Part shown: piece after piece, positions 22,362 through 34,846 of the stretch | Layout: each line of letters opens with the position of its first letter | How positions within the stretch are numbered: the stretch's first letter is position 1 | Assembly (NCBI RefSeq): GCF_902167145.1 | Contig: NC_050096.1 | Location: forward strand, 78,054,683-78,118,682 | Origin: Zea mays | Taxonomy: Eukaryota > Streptophyta > Magnoliopsida > Poales > Poaceae | Length of the DNA stretch: 64,000 bases | Direction: 5' to 3' | Program-made: the position numbers and the translations under genes | Notes under the pieces: generated by a model | Seen by the model: the letters and a program-made list of their open reading frames with translations, nothing else | The model's database searches: none | What the model was told of the DNA's origin: nothing

Positions 22362-22970
22362 CTTGATTCACAGTCCCTGTTTGGTTCAATGAGAATGTTC
22401 CATCAAGAAAGAATGAAGCGCCAGCACTTGTGGTGCCTAGCCTGTGTGCAATGACAGATATCCCCCACTCACGGAGGATTGCTAGAACTGATCGCAGCAG
22501 GCGCAACTTCAGATTTAGTGAGGGTATGATTGCACCGTTCGATAACAACTAATCATACATAGCAAGTACAGGTCCAGGAAGACCTTTACAGGCACCAAGA
22601 AGAGCTCTTGCAACATCATCATCACCAACTAATTCTTCTCCTGAACTTAATCTATCCTGTAGATAAGAGCAGGATAATGAGTACCACAGTGGAATGCTCT
22701 CACAGGTAGTCTCAAGTATGCATGCATGGAAAGTACAGAAAATACACATTACCATTGCAGCCTTCTCAAGGTGAAGGCATATGATATCTAAAGGTAAACA
22801 AGCTCCATCTGTAGGTCAAGTTTCGAGCCTACCCTTTTTACAACAGAACAAGCTTCTGCAACACCCCCTTTAGTAAGTGCCTGATCAAGGAGTCTAGCCC
22901 AAACTTCTCGAACAATTTTGCTATCAGCGTCTCCAGAGTAATTAGCAAAGCTCAGCATTTCCAAGCAAAC
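22362..22970 (-). pseudogene. Captured NUP155-type nucleoporin, two exons
   Basis: Exon 22970-22753 gives VCLEMLSFANYSGDADSKIV, REVWARLLDQALTKGGVAEA, CSVVKRVGS, then after a 1-base loss DGACLPLDIICLHLEKAAM. Exon 22656-22362 gives DRLSSGEELVGDDDVARALL, GACKGLPGPVLAMYD, an in-frame TAG, LLSNGAIIPSLNLKLRLLRS, ILREWGISVIAHRLG and FSLNQTGTVNQG. Plant NUP155, an inner-ring scaffold of the nuclear pore, has these motifs in this order in its C-terminal helical region. The frameshift and stop make the fragment non-coding for a nucleoporin. Its splice sites are intact, and its downstream donor (22361) faces the ARF-GAP acceptor at 22257. Confidence 0.8.
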
Positions 22971-23212
22971 CTAACAAAAAAATGTTCCAAGTCTTTTTAA
23001 GAGAAACCATTTGCTAATAACCCAATATAGATGCAGGATTTGGTAGATATAGGGAACTCCTAGTTGAGTATAATCGTCTACCGAACTCCTAATAAATCCT
23101 CAGTTCCTATGTCAAATGATGATTTTTTTCAGTTCCATTTTGGCTGAAGTGTTACTAACCAGTAGATTTATTTTGCCAAAACAGTTAACCTCTTTTCACG
23201 GAAGCAACTAAC

Positions 23213-23930
23213 CTTATCAATTGGTATAAGGTTGCGACAAGTTAAATCACACGGATAGGCGCAATCAATCTCCACGGCAGCTCCTCTTTCGAAGTACCAA
23301 TCACCTACCACCTCTGCAATTTTCTGGAACTCTACAATGTTAGCCAAAGCACCACCTAAGGCTAAAATACAGCTCGTGTGCTAAAAAATATGTGTACCTT
23401 GTTATCTATGGATGAAGAATTTGGTGTGAACCATGTGTCCTGCAGCTCACTCTGGGAATGCGCGAAGCAGGAGTTGATGAACACCCCTGCCTTCGGTTTG
23501 CTTTCAAACTGTCTCAGAGATGTCAGCATTCCACTTCTCAGCCCTTCCCAAAAAAAACAAAATCAAAATTTGAATCATGCCATGAAAATAGTAGCTTCAG
23601 TTTAGAACATCACAGATGATTGTTCAGTACAACATGAATCTAAACCATCTGTTTAACAGAGAGTTAACCTTGGAGGGTTGCGATCTGTGTTGCACTGCAT
23701 CCACCAGGATCCGACTTGCAGCGGCTCCAACGGCCTCCAGGATCAGACGAAGGCGGCGCCAGAATGTGGTGGAACTGTCCGAAAATTGCCAAACCAGAAT
23801 TATTACTTGCCATGCCGAAAACTATACTGATCGATCGCAAGCCGCATTTTACCTGATATACATCATAAGCTGAATTCAAGATGAAAAACGGGGTTCGGAT
23901 GTTCGCAAGCGCGAAATGTGGAAAGAAACA
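23213..23930 (-). pseudogene. Captured pectin acetylesterase, four exons
   Basis: Exons 23930-23853, 23774-23669, 23543-23398 and 23323-23213 all have AG/GT borders and join without a stop for 147 codons. They read [26 protein letters not shown], then [28 protein letters not shown], then LTSLRQFESK, GVFINSCFAHSQSELQDTWF, then [20 protein letters not shown] and CRNLIPIDK. This is the C-terminal half of plant pectin acetylesterases, including the FINSCFAH block with the family's catalytic His region. The N-terminal part with the nucleophile Ser is missing. The last exon's donor (AAG then GTTAGT) lies in phase 0, as does the next acceptor, that of NUP155. Confidence 0.88.
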
Positions 23931-24303
23931 CTGCGCAGACATGGATCATCAGAATTGGTGGACATATTGAGCTATTAACTAAGTGATGGAACAAGACTGT
24001 TTTATCAAGTAAAAGAAAACATAACTCAATGCCAAACCACCAGGATTGTGCCAGACTGCACTTGCATTGCCTCCTCTACCCACGGCCCAAAACCATGATA
24101 ACCAAGTTAGAGGCCCAGTAGCTACACCTCATGTGTCTTAGCATTGTTAATAAATCAATACTTGTATCATATATGCAGCAAACATAACACAGTTTGGCAG
24201 TCACTATCCCAGGAAACATGACAAATTTGGTAATAATGAACTAACGTCACCAACTGCACATGAGAGCTGGACTTAAGTATAGTCTCTTAGATTAGTTAAG
24301 TAC

Positions 24304-24460
24304 TTAAATATACACATAGACGACAACAGAAAATACCTGCTTCAACAAGCATTCTTGATGTTTGTGTTCATATTTGTCTGGCGAGTAGCGTCCATACTCA
24401 GACGGACAGTAAACCCAAATATTACACTTTAAGGCTACTGGGATCAAACCTGTGATGGAC
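24304..24460 (-). pseudogene. Probable captured exon, family not recognised
   Basis: The minus strand between an acceptor-like CATCACAG and a donor GTATTTTC shows LIPVALKCNIWVYCPSEYGR, then YSPDKYEHKHQECLLKQ. The conserved look (paired Cys, HKHQEC) and splice-like borders suggest an exon, and its strand agrees with the neighbouring captured exons. I do not recognise the protein. Confidence 0.4.
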
Positions 24461-24504
24461 GCACGTTTTAAAAACTTCATAATAAAAATATAAAGCATAA
24501 ACAT

Positions 24505-25257
24505 AACAATGCATTTTAGGTTTGAATCAGTAATGTATTAATATATAATACAAAGATTCAAACCAAATGAACAGTCAAATCTTGTGCAAAATTTAGGCCC
24601 AAAGACATACCATTCTCAATTCTTTCAGTTTTATCCTACCAATCTAGTGATCCAAATAGTTTAATTACAAGTGAATCAACAGAAAACAAGATCTATAGAC
24701 TGCAAGTATCAAAATTAACTAAGAGCAGTGATTGGAACATAGAAAATTGAGTTCACTAAACATAATAAGCATATCAAGCAACCTGACCCTCTCCTCTTTC
24801 ATCTTCTTCGCAATCTCAATTACCTTAGGATTAAATAAAGATCCATGTACTCATCTAATCCATGTAAAAAATGCGAGACATGTCTGGCGAGAATGTTCAA
24901 GGCCACAATCATTAGATCCATATAAAAGCAGCGTGTGGCACCCATCTAATCCATGTCCTCCAGATTGCAGCACCGTCTTTCACGAGACGCGATGCTAAAC
25001 AGCAAGGAGACCCGAATCAGCGGCGGGCACTGATGGCAACCAACGAAGCGGGTGGCCGATAAGGGAGGAGCGTCAAGGTGAGGGAACACAAGACATACCT
25101 GGTGAGGATGACGGTGGGTGGGATGATTTGGGGAGGGAGCTAGAGGCGGCTAATCCGGACCAGACGCAAGGCTGGCGAGGAGGGCTATCAAAATCAAATC
25201 AATACAACATGGCAATAAAAGAACCAGAAAATAACAATAACAGCAGAAATCGTGCAC
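24505..25257. other. Helitron interior, introns or uncharacterised captured DNA
   Basis: No exon I can name. A GC-richer patch at about 24940-25150 might be part of a 5' exon or UTR of another fragment. Confidence 0.35.
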
Positions 25258-25345
25258 CTTGTAAGGATTTTGCAGAAACTGTCTTGCTAAGGCTTCAACT
25301 TCTTTAGGCCATGTTGGTCTCCTTGTTGTCCTGGAAATGACGAGA
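25258..25345 (-). pseudogene. Captured DEAD-box RNA helicase exon (after motif III)
   Basis: The minus strand reads TWPKEVEALARQFLQNPYK followed by a GT donor. In plant p68/DBP2-type helicases (RH20/RH30 group) this follows the SAT motif (SATWPKEVE); here the SA residues are replaced by RP (TTRRPTWPKEV), so the upstream part is damaged or comes from a different join. Confidence 0.75.
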
Positions 25346-25803
25346 CCCCGGACACCATCTGACCATGGTAGAACTGGCAGAAGCAACAAAGATGCGTGAG
25401 GCACTGATGAAGGCCGAAGCTCACTCAGGGAGAAGCAGCAGTAGCTTGTAGGTGGTGTCAAGATTGTAGCTCTTGCTATCAGTGTTAATCGTTCATTGTC
25501 AGGTGGTTGCTTATTGTCGTCTGCAACTGATGTTGTGTACTCCCCGATGCATCATGTCGGTATCTGACTACTGAATTTGAGACTGCTTCTCTCGGATGTT
25601 TTCTCATAATCTGTGTTGCACTACAAATATCAAACACCAAAGGGTATGGATAAGTTTATAATAAGATTGGAAAGATGTAAACAATAACAGTACAAGGTTT
25701 TCCTGTCTGGGCAGATCTAAGGATAGCAGAGTTGGACAAGCATTAGAGCTAGGCAAGACAATAGATATTAGTAAGAATTCTGCATTTCTAAACGAAAATG
25801 TAC

Positions 25804-25989
<186 letters not shown>

Positions 25990-26003
25990 TTAAAAGGCAT
26001 TCA

Positions 26004-26282
<279 letters not shown>

Positions 26283-26474
26283 TTATAGCAAACCAAACTA
26301 GCTGAGGCAAGTTTATAGGAAATTATCTACCTTTGAATGATGGCACCTTGGTATACACCACCAATCCACAAGTTCAGTTCACTCAACCAATCGCAGCTCA
26401 ACAACCCTCTGACTTATCATCCTTGAGCACTTGGAACTACTATCTAATCCTAATATTCAAATAAATCATCATAC

Positions 26475-26701
26475 CAAGACCACGTGTTGCCACATCTATG
26501 GCAGCCATTATGGGGCTCTTGCCGCTCTTAAACTCTGCAAGAACATAGTCCCGTTCAGCTTGAGCTTTATCACCATGTATAGATAATGCTGGCCACCCAT
26601 CCATTCTAAGTTGTCGGGTGATCTTATCGCAGTCCTTTTTTGTTTGGAAGAATATCAAGATACGACTCCCATCCATTAGATCAGACAAGAGCTTACTGAG
26701 T
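26475..26701 (-). pseudogene. Captured DEAD-box RNA helicase exon (C-terminal helicase domain), out of order
   Basis: The minus strand reads [60 protein letters not shown], then [12 protein letters not shown], bordered by a CCCACAG acceptor and a GTATG donor. The usual ATDVAARGLD motif is changed ([10 protein letters not shown]). In a normal gene this exon lies downstream of motifs Ia and II, but here it lies upstream of them on the same strand, so the fragments are shuffled or came from separate captures. Confidence 0.85.
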
Positions 26702-26762
26702 CTGTGGGAAAGAGGTGAAAATCAACTCACACCGTGTCCATTTGTAATCGAAAGTAGCATAG

Positions 26763-28102
26763 TGTCGGGTACCGTAATTAGGGGTACCCCCAACACTCCT
26801 AAACACGGCTGGTAACCACAATCAGCGCAAGCTGCAGAGACTGATGGGCGCAATTCAGGTCAAGGCTTCGTCTGCTCAAGGGACGCGATCTCGCCTCGCC
26901 CGAGCCCAGCCTCAGACAGCAACAGTAGTCCCAGGCGAATTCACGCCTCGCCCGAGGGCCTCCTCAAGCAACGAGTGCACCCTCGACTCGCCCGAAGCCT
27001 AGCTCGGGCAGGCTTCGTTGCGAAGCAACCTTGGCCAAATCGCCTCACCAACCGACCGTATCGCAGGCGCATTCAATGCGAGGATCTCCTGACGCCTTAT
27101 CCTGACACACGTGCCTCAGTCGGCAAGGTCGAAGTGATCGCAGTCACTTCGCCCTTCCACTGACCGACCTGACAGGAAAACAGCGTCGCTCGTCCCTCTC
27201 CGACTGCTGTGCCGCCCGCCAGGGTGAGGCTGACAACAGCTAGGTCCAGCCTCACGCGCAACAGGAAGCTCCGCCTCGCCCGACCTTGGGCCTCGGCCTC
27301 AGGAGGAAGTCTCTGCCTCGCCCGACCCCAGGGCTCGACCTCACCCTCAGCCTCGGAAGGTGGTCTCCGCCTCGCCCGACCCCAGGGCTCGGCCTCAACC
27401 TCGACCTCGGGAGGAATCGCATCCTCGCCCGACCCCGGCCTGAGCCTCGGGAGGAGTCTCCGCCTCGCCCGACCTTAGGCTCGGACAGACAGTGCCGTGG
27501 GGGATACATCATTACCCTACCCCTAGCTAGCTCAGGCTACGGGGGGAACAAGACCGGCATCCCATCCAGGCTCGCCCCGGTAACAGGTAATGATGGCTCC
27601 CCGCGTGCGTCCATGACGACGGTAGTTCTCAGCCCCCTACAGAAGCAAGGAGACGTCAGCAACATCTCAGCAGCCCCAACAGCTGTGCTTCTATAGGACT
27701 CGGGTGCTCCTCCGACGGCCACGACATCGCGTACACAAGGCTCTAGCACCTCTCCGACAGCCATGTTGGCATGTACACAGGGCTCAGGCACCTCTCTGCC
27801 AGACACGTTAGCGCATAGCTACACCCCCATTGTACACCTGGACCCTCTCCTTGCATCTATAAAAGGAAGGTCCAGGGCCCTCATGCGGAGGGTCGCGCGG
27901 GAGGACGGGCGGACGAACACGCTCGCTCCCTCCCTCGCGAACGCTTGTAACCCCTACTGCAAGCGCATCCCCCTGGCGCAGGATAACACGAGCCACGTTT
28001 TTCCCCCTTGTGTTCCATCTCGTGCCAACCCATCTGGGCTGGGACACGCAGCGACATTTTTACTCATCGGTCCAGGGACCCCCTGGGGTCAAAATGCCGA
28101 CA
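26763..28102 (+). repeat. 5' LTR of the Tat-lineage element
   Basis: 1340 bp, rich in CTCGCCCGA repeats around 27270-27480 (a run of CCTCGCCCGACC units). It is followed by GTTGGTGCGCCAGGTAGGGG, the probable primer site. Confidence 0.93.
27858..27864 (+). promoter_or_regulatory. TATA box of the Tat-lineage LTR
   Basis: TATAAAA in the sequence CATCTATAAAAGGAAGG; the same site is kept in the 3' LTR at 58386-58392. Transcription would start about 30 bp downstream. Confidence 0.6.
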
Positions 28103-28162
28103 GTTGGTGCGCCAGGTAGGGGCCTGCTGCGTGTTGACGAACAACTTCCCGTTGAGTTCTAG

Positions 28163-30690
28163 ATGGGTAGTCTCCAGCAACCTCTTCAGCCTGGGACGCA
28201 GCTCCGCTTCAGGAGCCTCGAGTTCATGTCCCTCGACGGCAGCTACGACATGGTACTCCTTCCCCCGCAGCGCGACAGCGACAACGGCGGCCGTCAGCTC
28301 GCCAGGCGGCGGCGAACTCGACGACGTCTTCCCCCCGTGGCGGAAGAGCAGCATCCGGGTTTGTCCCGCCGCCTTCCTCGCTGCAGGAGGAGGAGGCGGG
28401 GCAACCGTGGCCAGGCAGGAGGCGACATCTCGTCGGCTGTCGAGCGAGTCGATGACGCCGACACCCCAGTGGGGGACATGTCGGGCGTTGACCTCGCGCC
28501 TGAGACAACGGTGAGTGTCGTTTCCCGCAACATGCCAGCCCCAAGCAGACAGATGACGCCAGCACTCTCGCGGAAGACTTGCTGGGCGTTAGCCTCATAC
28601 CTAAGATAAAGGTGCAGTCCGTCCCCGACGCGACTTCATCACCATCCATCGATCGAGAGGTACCGTCCATTTTCCACTCTATGCCTTTTAGATTCAGCTT
28701 CGATCCACCAAGCGACCCCGCTTCGGTGAGCGCTTTCATAAAGGCATATCCTAACCTTTAGGGGTACCATATGTGGTCAACCTGGGACCGACTGACGGCC
28801 GTCTCGACCTACGGCCCCTCGGGTTCCGAGGAAGAAGACAAGCCCGACTCTGGTTGGGATTTCTCCAGGCTCGGTAATCCCAGTGCCATGCGAGACTTCA
28901 TGACCGCATGTGACTACTGCCTCTCCGATAGCCCCGATGATGGCCACAGCCTTGACGACGAGGGTTGTGGCCCAAGTCGCGAATGTTTCCACGTCGATCT
29001 AGGGGGTCACGACGAAGGCAACCACCTTGGTATGCCGGAGGATGACGATCCCCCTGGTCCTGCGCCTCGCGTTGACATCCTGCGGGAGCTAGCTGTGGTC
29101 CCAGTCCCTGCGGGGGGTCAGGACACACAGCTCGAGAAAATCCGCGAGATGCAGGCCAATCTCGACGAGGAAGCAGGACAACTTGTGCAGCTCTGGCAAA
29201 ACATCGAGCAGGAGTGGGCAGGCCGAGCACTGGTCGAAGAAGCGCGTCATCAGGCCCGGGACGTCTAACGCCGTATCGCTAATGATGCCAGGGCAAGGCT
29301 GCCCCCAGCCTCCAGCAGGGTCGGCCAGAATCTGGCTGCAGCGGCAATACTACTCCGAGCGATGTCGGAGCCGTCCACCACCGAGGGGCGGCGTATCCAG
29401 GGAGAACTCAAGAATCTCCTGGAGAATGCCGCGGTCCGGCGGACTGAGAGCTCTGCCTCCCGAAGGCAAGGGTGCCCCCCAGAGCATCATGCAGCAACTT
29501 CCCGATTCATGCAGGAAGCCTCGGTCCACACCGGGCCCACGCGGGACGCGACGCCTGCAGCCCCGGGTTGCCTCGGCAACGAGCACCACCGCCGCGACCG
29601 TCGAACCCGCCTCGACGAGAAGGTGCGCCGAGGCTACCACCCCAGGCGTGGGGGATGCTACGACAGCGAGGAGGATCGGAGCCCCTCGCCCGAACCACCT
29701 GGTCCGCAAACCTTCAGCCAGACCATACAACGGGCGCCGTTCCCGACCCGGTTCCAAGCCCCGACTACCATCACCAAGTACTCGGTGGAAACAAGGTCGG
29801 AACTGTGGCTTGCGGACTACCGGCTGGCCTGCCAGCTAGGTGGAATGGACGATGACAACCTCATCATCCGCAACCTCCCCCTGTTCCTCTCCAACGCCGC
29901 CCGAGCCTGGCTGGAGCATCTGCCTCCTGCGCAGATCTCCAACTGGGACGATCTGGTCAAAGCCTTCGCTGGAAATTTCTAGGGCACATACGTGTGCCCT
30001 GGGAACTCTTGGGATCTCCAAAGCTGCCACCAGCAGCCAGGGGAATCCCTGCGGGAGTACATCCGGTGATTTTCGAAGCAGCGCACCGAGCTGCCCAACA
30101 TCACCGACTCGGATGTCATCGGGGCGTTCCTCGCCGGCACCACTGGCCGCGACCTGGTGAGCAAACTGGGTCGCAAGACTCCCACCAGGGCGAGCGAGTT
30201 GATGGACATCGCCACCAAGTTCGCCTCTGGTCAGGAGGCGGTCGGTGCCATCTTCCGGAAGGACAAGCAGCCTCAGGGACGCCAGCAGGAAGACGTCCCC
30301 GAGGCGTCCGCCCAGCGCGGCACGAAGAAGAAGGCCAAGAAGAAGTCGCAAGCGAAACGCGACGCCGCCGACGCAGATCTTGTCGCTGCTGCCGAGCACA
30401 GGAACCCTCAGAAGCCTCCCGGAGGGGCCAACCTGTTCTACAAGATGCTCAAGGAGTCATGCCCCTACCACCAGGGCCCTGTCAAGCACACCCTTGAGGA
30501 ATGCGTCATGCTTCGGCGCTACTTCCATAAGACCGGGCCCCCGGCGGAAGGTGGCAAAGGCCAAGACAACGACAAGAAGGAGGGCGACAAGGCAGAGGAG
30601 TTCCCCGATGTCCACGGCTGTTTCATCATCTGCGGTGGGCAAGTGGCGAACGCCTCGGCTCGACACCGCAAGCAGGAGCGCCGGGAGGTC
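28163..30690 (+). pseudogene. Tat-lineage gag, decayed
   Basis: The likely start is the ATG at 28163 (MGSLQQPLQPGTQ). A frameshift near 28575 moves into the frame that carries the rest. That frame is interrupted at 28759 (TAG), 29266 (TAA), 29980 (TAG) and about 30067 (TGA), with conserved sequence continuing after each. The capsid-like part contains TKYSVETRSELWLADYRLAC, LPLFLSNAARAWLEHLP and ISNWDDLVKAFAGNF, matching the plant retrotransposon gag domain. Downstream is a Cys/His segment CPYHQGPVKHTLEEC. Several stops look like C-to-T changes of Gln or Arg codons. Confidence 0.85.
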
Positions 30691-33600
30691 TGCTCGGTGA
30701 AGGTGGCGGCACCAGTCTACCTAGACTGGTCCGACAAGCCCATCACCTTCGACCAGGGTGACCACCCCGACTGCGTGCCGAGCCCAGGAAAGTACCCGCT
30801 CGTTGTCGACCCCATCATCGGCAACACCAGGCTCACCAAGGTCCTCATGGACGGAGGCAGCAGCCTCAAAATCATCTACGCGCGAGACCCTCGGGCTCTT
30901 GGAAATCGATTTGTTCACGATCCGGGCTGGTGCGGCGCCTTTTCACGGGATCATCCCCGGGAAGCGCGTCCAGCCCCTTGGATGACTCGATCTGCCCGTC
31001 TGCTTCGGAACTCCCTCCAACTTCCGCAGGGAAACCCTCACGTTCGAGGTGGTCGGGTTCCGAGGAACCTACCACGCGGTGCTGGGGAGACCGTGCTACG
31101 CCAAGTTCATGGTCTTCCCCAACTACACCTACCTCAAGCTCAAGATGTCGGGCCCCAACGGGGTCATCACCGTCGGATCCATGTACCGACACGCATACGA
31201 ATGGGACGTGGAGTGCGTGGAGTACGCTGAGGCCCTCGCCGAATCCGAGGCCCTCATCGCCGACCTGGAGTGCCTCTCCAAGGAGGTGCCTGATGCAAAG
31301 CGCCACGCCGACAACTTCGAGCCAGCAGAGGCGGTTAAGTCCGTCCCTCTCGACCCCAGAAAAGACGCCTGCAAGCAAGTCCGGATCGGCTCCAAGCTCG
31401 ACCCCAAATAGGAAGCAGTGCTCGTCGACTTTCTCTGCGCGAACGTCGAAGTGTTTGCGTGGAGTCCCTCGGACATGCCTGGCATACCGAGGGATGTCAC
31501 CGAGCACTCACTAGATATCTGAGTCGGTGCCCGACCCATGAAGCAGCCTCTGCGCCGTTTTGACGAAGAAAAGCGCAGAGCCATAGGCGAGGAAATCCAC
31601 AAGCTGATGGCTGCAGGGTTCATCAAAGAGGTATTCCATCCTGAATGGTTAGCCAACCCTGTGCTTGTGAAAAAGAAAGGTGGGAAGTGGAGGATGTGTG
31701 TAGACTACACTGGTCTAAACAAAGCATGTCCGAAGGTTCCCTACCCTCTTCCTCGCATCGATCAAATTGTGGACTCCACTGCTAGGTGCGAAACCCTGTC
31801 ATTCCTCGACGCCTATTCAGGGTATCACCAAATCAAGATGAAAGAGTCCGACCAGCTCGCGACTTCTTTCATCACACCTTTTGGCATGTACTGTTATGCT
31901 ACTATGCCATTTGGCTTGAGGAATGCAGGTGCAATATACCAAAGGTGCATGAACCACGTGTTCGGAGAGCACATCGGCCGAACGGTCGAGGCTTACGTCG
32001 ATGACATCGTAGTCAAGACGAGGAAAGCCTCCGACCTCCTCTCTGACCTTGAAACGACATTCAAGTGTCTGAGAGAGAAGGGCGTGAAACTCAATCCCGA
32101 GAAGTGTGTCTTCGGAGTCCCCCAAGGCATGCTCCTAGGGTTCATCGTCTCCGAGCGAGGCATCGAGGCTAACCCGGAGAAAATCGCAGCCATCACCAAC
32201 ATGGGGCCTATCAAAGACTTGAAAGGAGTACAAAGGGTCATGGGATGCCTTGCGGCTCTGAGCCGCTTCATCTCGCGCCTCGGCGAAAGAGGCCTACCCT
32301 TGTATCGCCTCTTACGAAAGACCGAACGCTTCTCTTGGACCCCCGAGGCCGAGGAAGCCCTCGGAAACTTAAAGGCGCTCCTTACAAGTGCGCCCATCTT
32401 GGTGCCCCCCCGCTGCGGAAGAAGCCCTCTTGATCTACGTAGCCGCAACCACTCAGGTGGTCAGCGCCGCGATCGTAGTCGAGAGACGAGAAGAAGGGTA
32501 TGTACTGCTCGTCCAGAGGCCGGTCTACTTCATCAGTGAAGTGCTATCTGAGACCAAGATCCGCTACCCGCAAATTCAGAAGCTGCTACGCATTAATCCT
32601 GACGCGGCGAAAGTTGCGACACTACTTCGAGTCTCATCCGGTGACTGTGGTGTCATCCTTCCCCCTGGGGGAGATCATCCAGTGCCGAGAGGCCTCGGGT
32701 AGGATAGCAAAGTGGGCGGTGGAGATCATGGGCGAGACAATCTCGTTCGCTCCTCAGAAGGCCATCAAGTCCTAAGTCTTGGCGGACTTCGTGGCTGAAT
32801 GGGTCGACACCCAGCTACCAACAGCTCTGATCTAACCAGAACTCTGGACCATGTACTTCGATGGGTCGCTGATGAAAACAGGAGCCGGCGTGGGCCTGCT
32901 CTTCATCTCACCTCTCGAGAAGCACCTCCGCTACGTGATGCGCCTCCATTTCTCGGCGTCAAACAACATGGCCGAGTACGAGGCTCTGGTTAACGGGTTG
33001 CGCATCGCCATCGAGCTAGGGGTTTGGCGCCTCGACGCTCGTGGCGACTCGTAGCTTGTCATTGACCAAGTCATGAAGAACTCCCACTGCCGCGACCAGA
33101 AGATGGAGGCCTACTGCGATGAAGTTCGGCGCCTGGAAGACAAGTTCTACGAGCTCGAGCTCAACCACATCGCTCGACGGTACAACAAGACTGCAGATGA
33201 GCTGGCTAAGATAGCCTCAAGGCGGACAACGATTCCCCCAGACGTCTTCTCCAGAGACATACATCAACCCTCCGTCAAGACCGACGACACGCCCGAGCCC
33301 GAGGAGGCCTCGGCCCAGCCCGAGGTATCCTCGGCCGCCGAGGGTGAGGCACTGCGCGTTGAGGGAGAGCGAAATGGGGTCACGCCTAATCGAAACTGGC
33401 AGACCCCGTACCCGCAATATCTCCACTGAGGAGAGCTACCCCTCGACAAGGCTGAAGCTCGGCAACTGGCGTGGCGCGCCAAGTCGTTCGTCTTACTGGG
33501 TGATGAAAAGGTGCTCTACCACTGTAGCCCCTCAGGCATTCTCCAACGATGCATATCCATCGCCGAAGGACATGAGCTATTGCAAGAGATACACTCGGGG

Positions 33601-34586
33601 CCTTGCGGTCACCACGCAGCACCTCGAGCCCTCGTTGGGAACGCCTTCCGACAAGGCTTTTACTGGCCGACCGTGGTGGCCGACGCCACTAGGATTGTAT
33701 GCTCCTGCCAAGGGTGTCAATTCTACGCGAGACAGACGCACCTGCCCGCTCAGGCCCTGCAGACAATACCTATCACCTGGTCGTTTGCTGTGTGGGGTCT
33801 GTACCTCGTTGGTCCCTTGCAGAAGGCACCCGGGGGCTTCTCGCACCTGCTGGTCGCCATCGACAAATTCTCCAAGTGGATTGAGGTCCGACCCCTAACT
33901 AGCATCAGGTCCGAGCAGGCGGTGGTGTTCTTCACCAACATCATCCATCGCTTTGGGGTCCCAAACTCCATCATCACCGACAATGGCACCCAGTTCACTG
34001 GGAAGAAGTTCCTGGACTTCTGCGAGGACCACCACATCCGTGTGGACTGGGCCACCGTGGCTCACCCCATGACGAATGGGCAGGTGGAGCGTGCCAACGG
34101 TATGCTTCTGCAGGGACTTAAAACGAGGATCTACAACGACCTCAACAAGTTCGGCAAGCGATGGATGAAGGAACTACCCTCGGTGGTCTGGAGTCTGAGG
34201 ACGACGCCAAGCCGAGCCACGATTTTCTCGCCGTTCTTTCTAGTCTATGGGGCCGAGGCTATCTTGCCCACAGACTTAGAATACGGTTCCCCGAGGACAA
34301 GGGCGTACGACGACCAAAGCAACCAGACCAGCCGAGAAGACTCACTGGACCAGCTGGAAGAGGCTCGGGACATGGCCTTACTACACTCGGCGCGGTATCA
34401 GCAGTCTCTGCGACGCTACCACGCCCGAGGGGTTTGGCCCCGAGACTTCCAGGTGGGAGACTTGGTACTTCGGTTGCGGCAGGACGCCCGAGGGCGCCAC
34501 ACGCTTACTCCTCCCTAGGAAAGGCCGTTCATCATCGCCAAGATTTTGAAGCCCGGGACATACAAGCTGGCCAACGATCAAGGCGA
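30691..34586 (+). pseudogene. Tat-lineage pol: protease, RT, two RNase H domains, integrase
   Basis: The protease has VLMDGGSSLKIIYA in place of the usual D-S/T-G-S. A frameshift near 30900 leads to reverse transcriptase (31538-32400: GGKWRMCVDYTGLNKACPK, FLDAYSGYHQIKM, AYVDDIVVKT, the active-site YVDD). Shifts near 32400 and 32560 follow. The first RNase H is near 32430 and a second, plant Tat-type RNase H is at about 32845-33230 (MYFDGSL, NNMAEYEALVNGLRIA, GDS then TAG then LVIDQ). Integrase (33511-34518) has SCQGCQFYARQTH, IDKFSKWIEV, SIITDNGTQFTGKKF and VERANGM. Stops at 32773, about 32833, 33052, 33427 and 34516 break the last frame. The final residues continue after the Sirevirus at 43563. 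Confidence 0.9.
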
Positions 34587-34846
34587 GGTCTTGAAAGGGA
34601 AATGTGCCCTTGGGCCATTTCTAAGTATTTTGGTGATTGAGTGCCAACACAAGTGCTTAAATGTGAATCTATGCCCATGAATGGACAAAGTGCAAATCAA
34701 GAGCAAAGGTATGTTTCTAAGTCTTAGTACATTGGTTTTGTGTACTAATATACTTGTCTGAGTATCAGAAACAGAAAGAAGAAGAGAAGAGAAGAGTTGG
34801 CTGTGTACAGCCAAGAGGCTGTTTCGGTCTGAGGCACCGGACTGTC

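Noticed and set aside
29836..30399. Minus-strand frame of 187 codons opposite the Tat gag
   Set aside because: It is the shadow of the gag frame; no domain is recognisable and codon bias belongs to the plus strand.
30872..31507. Minus-strand frame of 211 codons opposite the Tat protease/RT linker
   Set aside because: Antisense shadow of pol with no recognisable domain.
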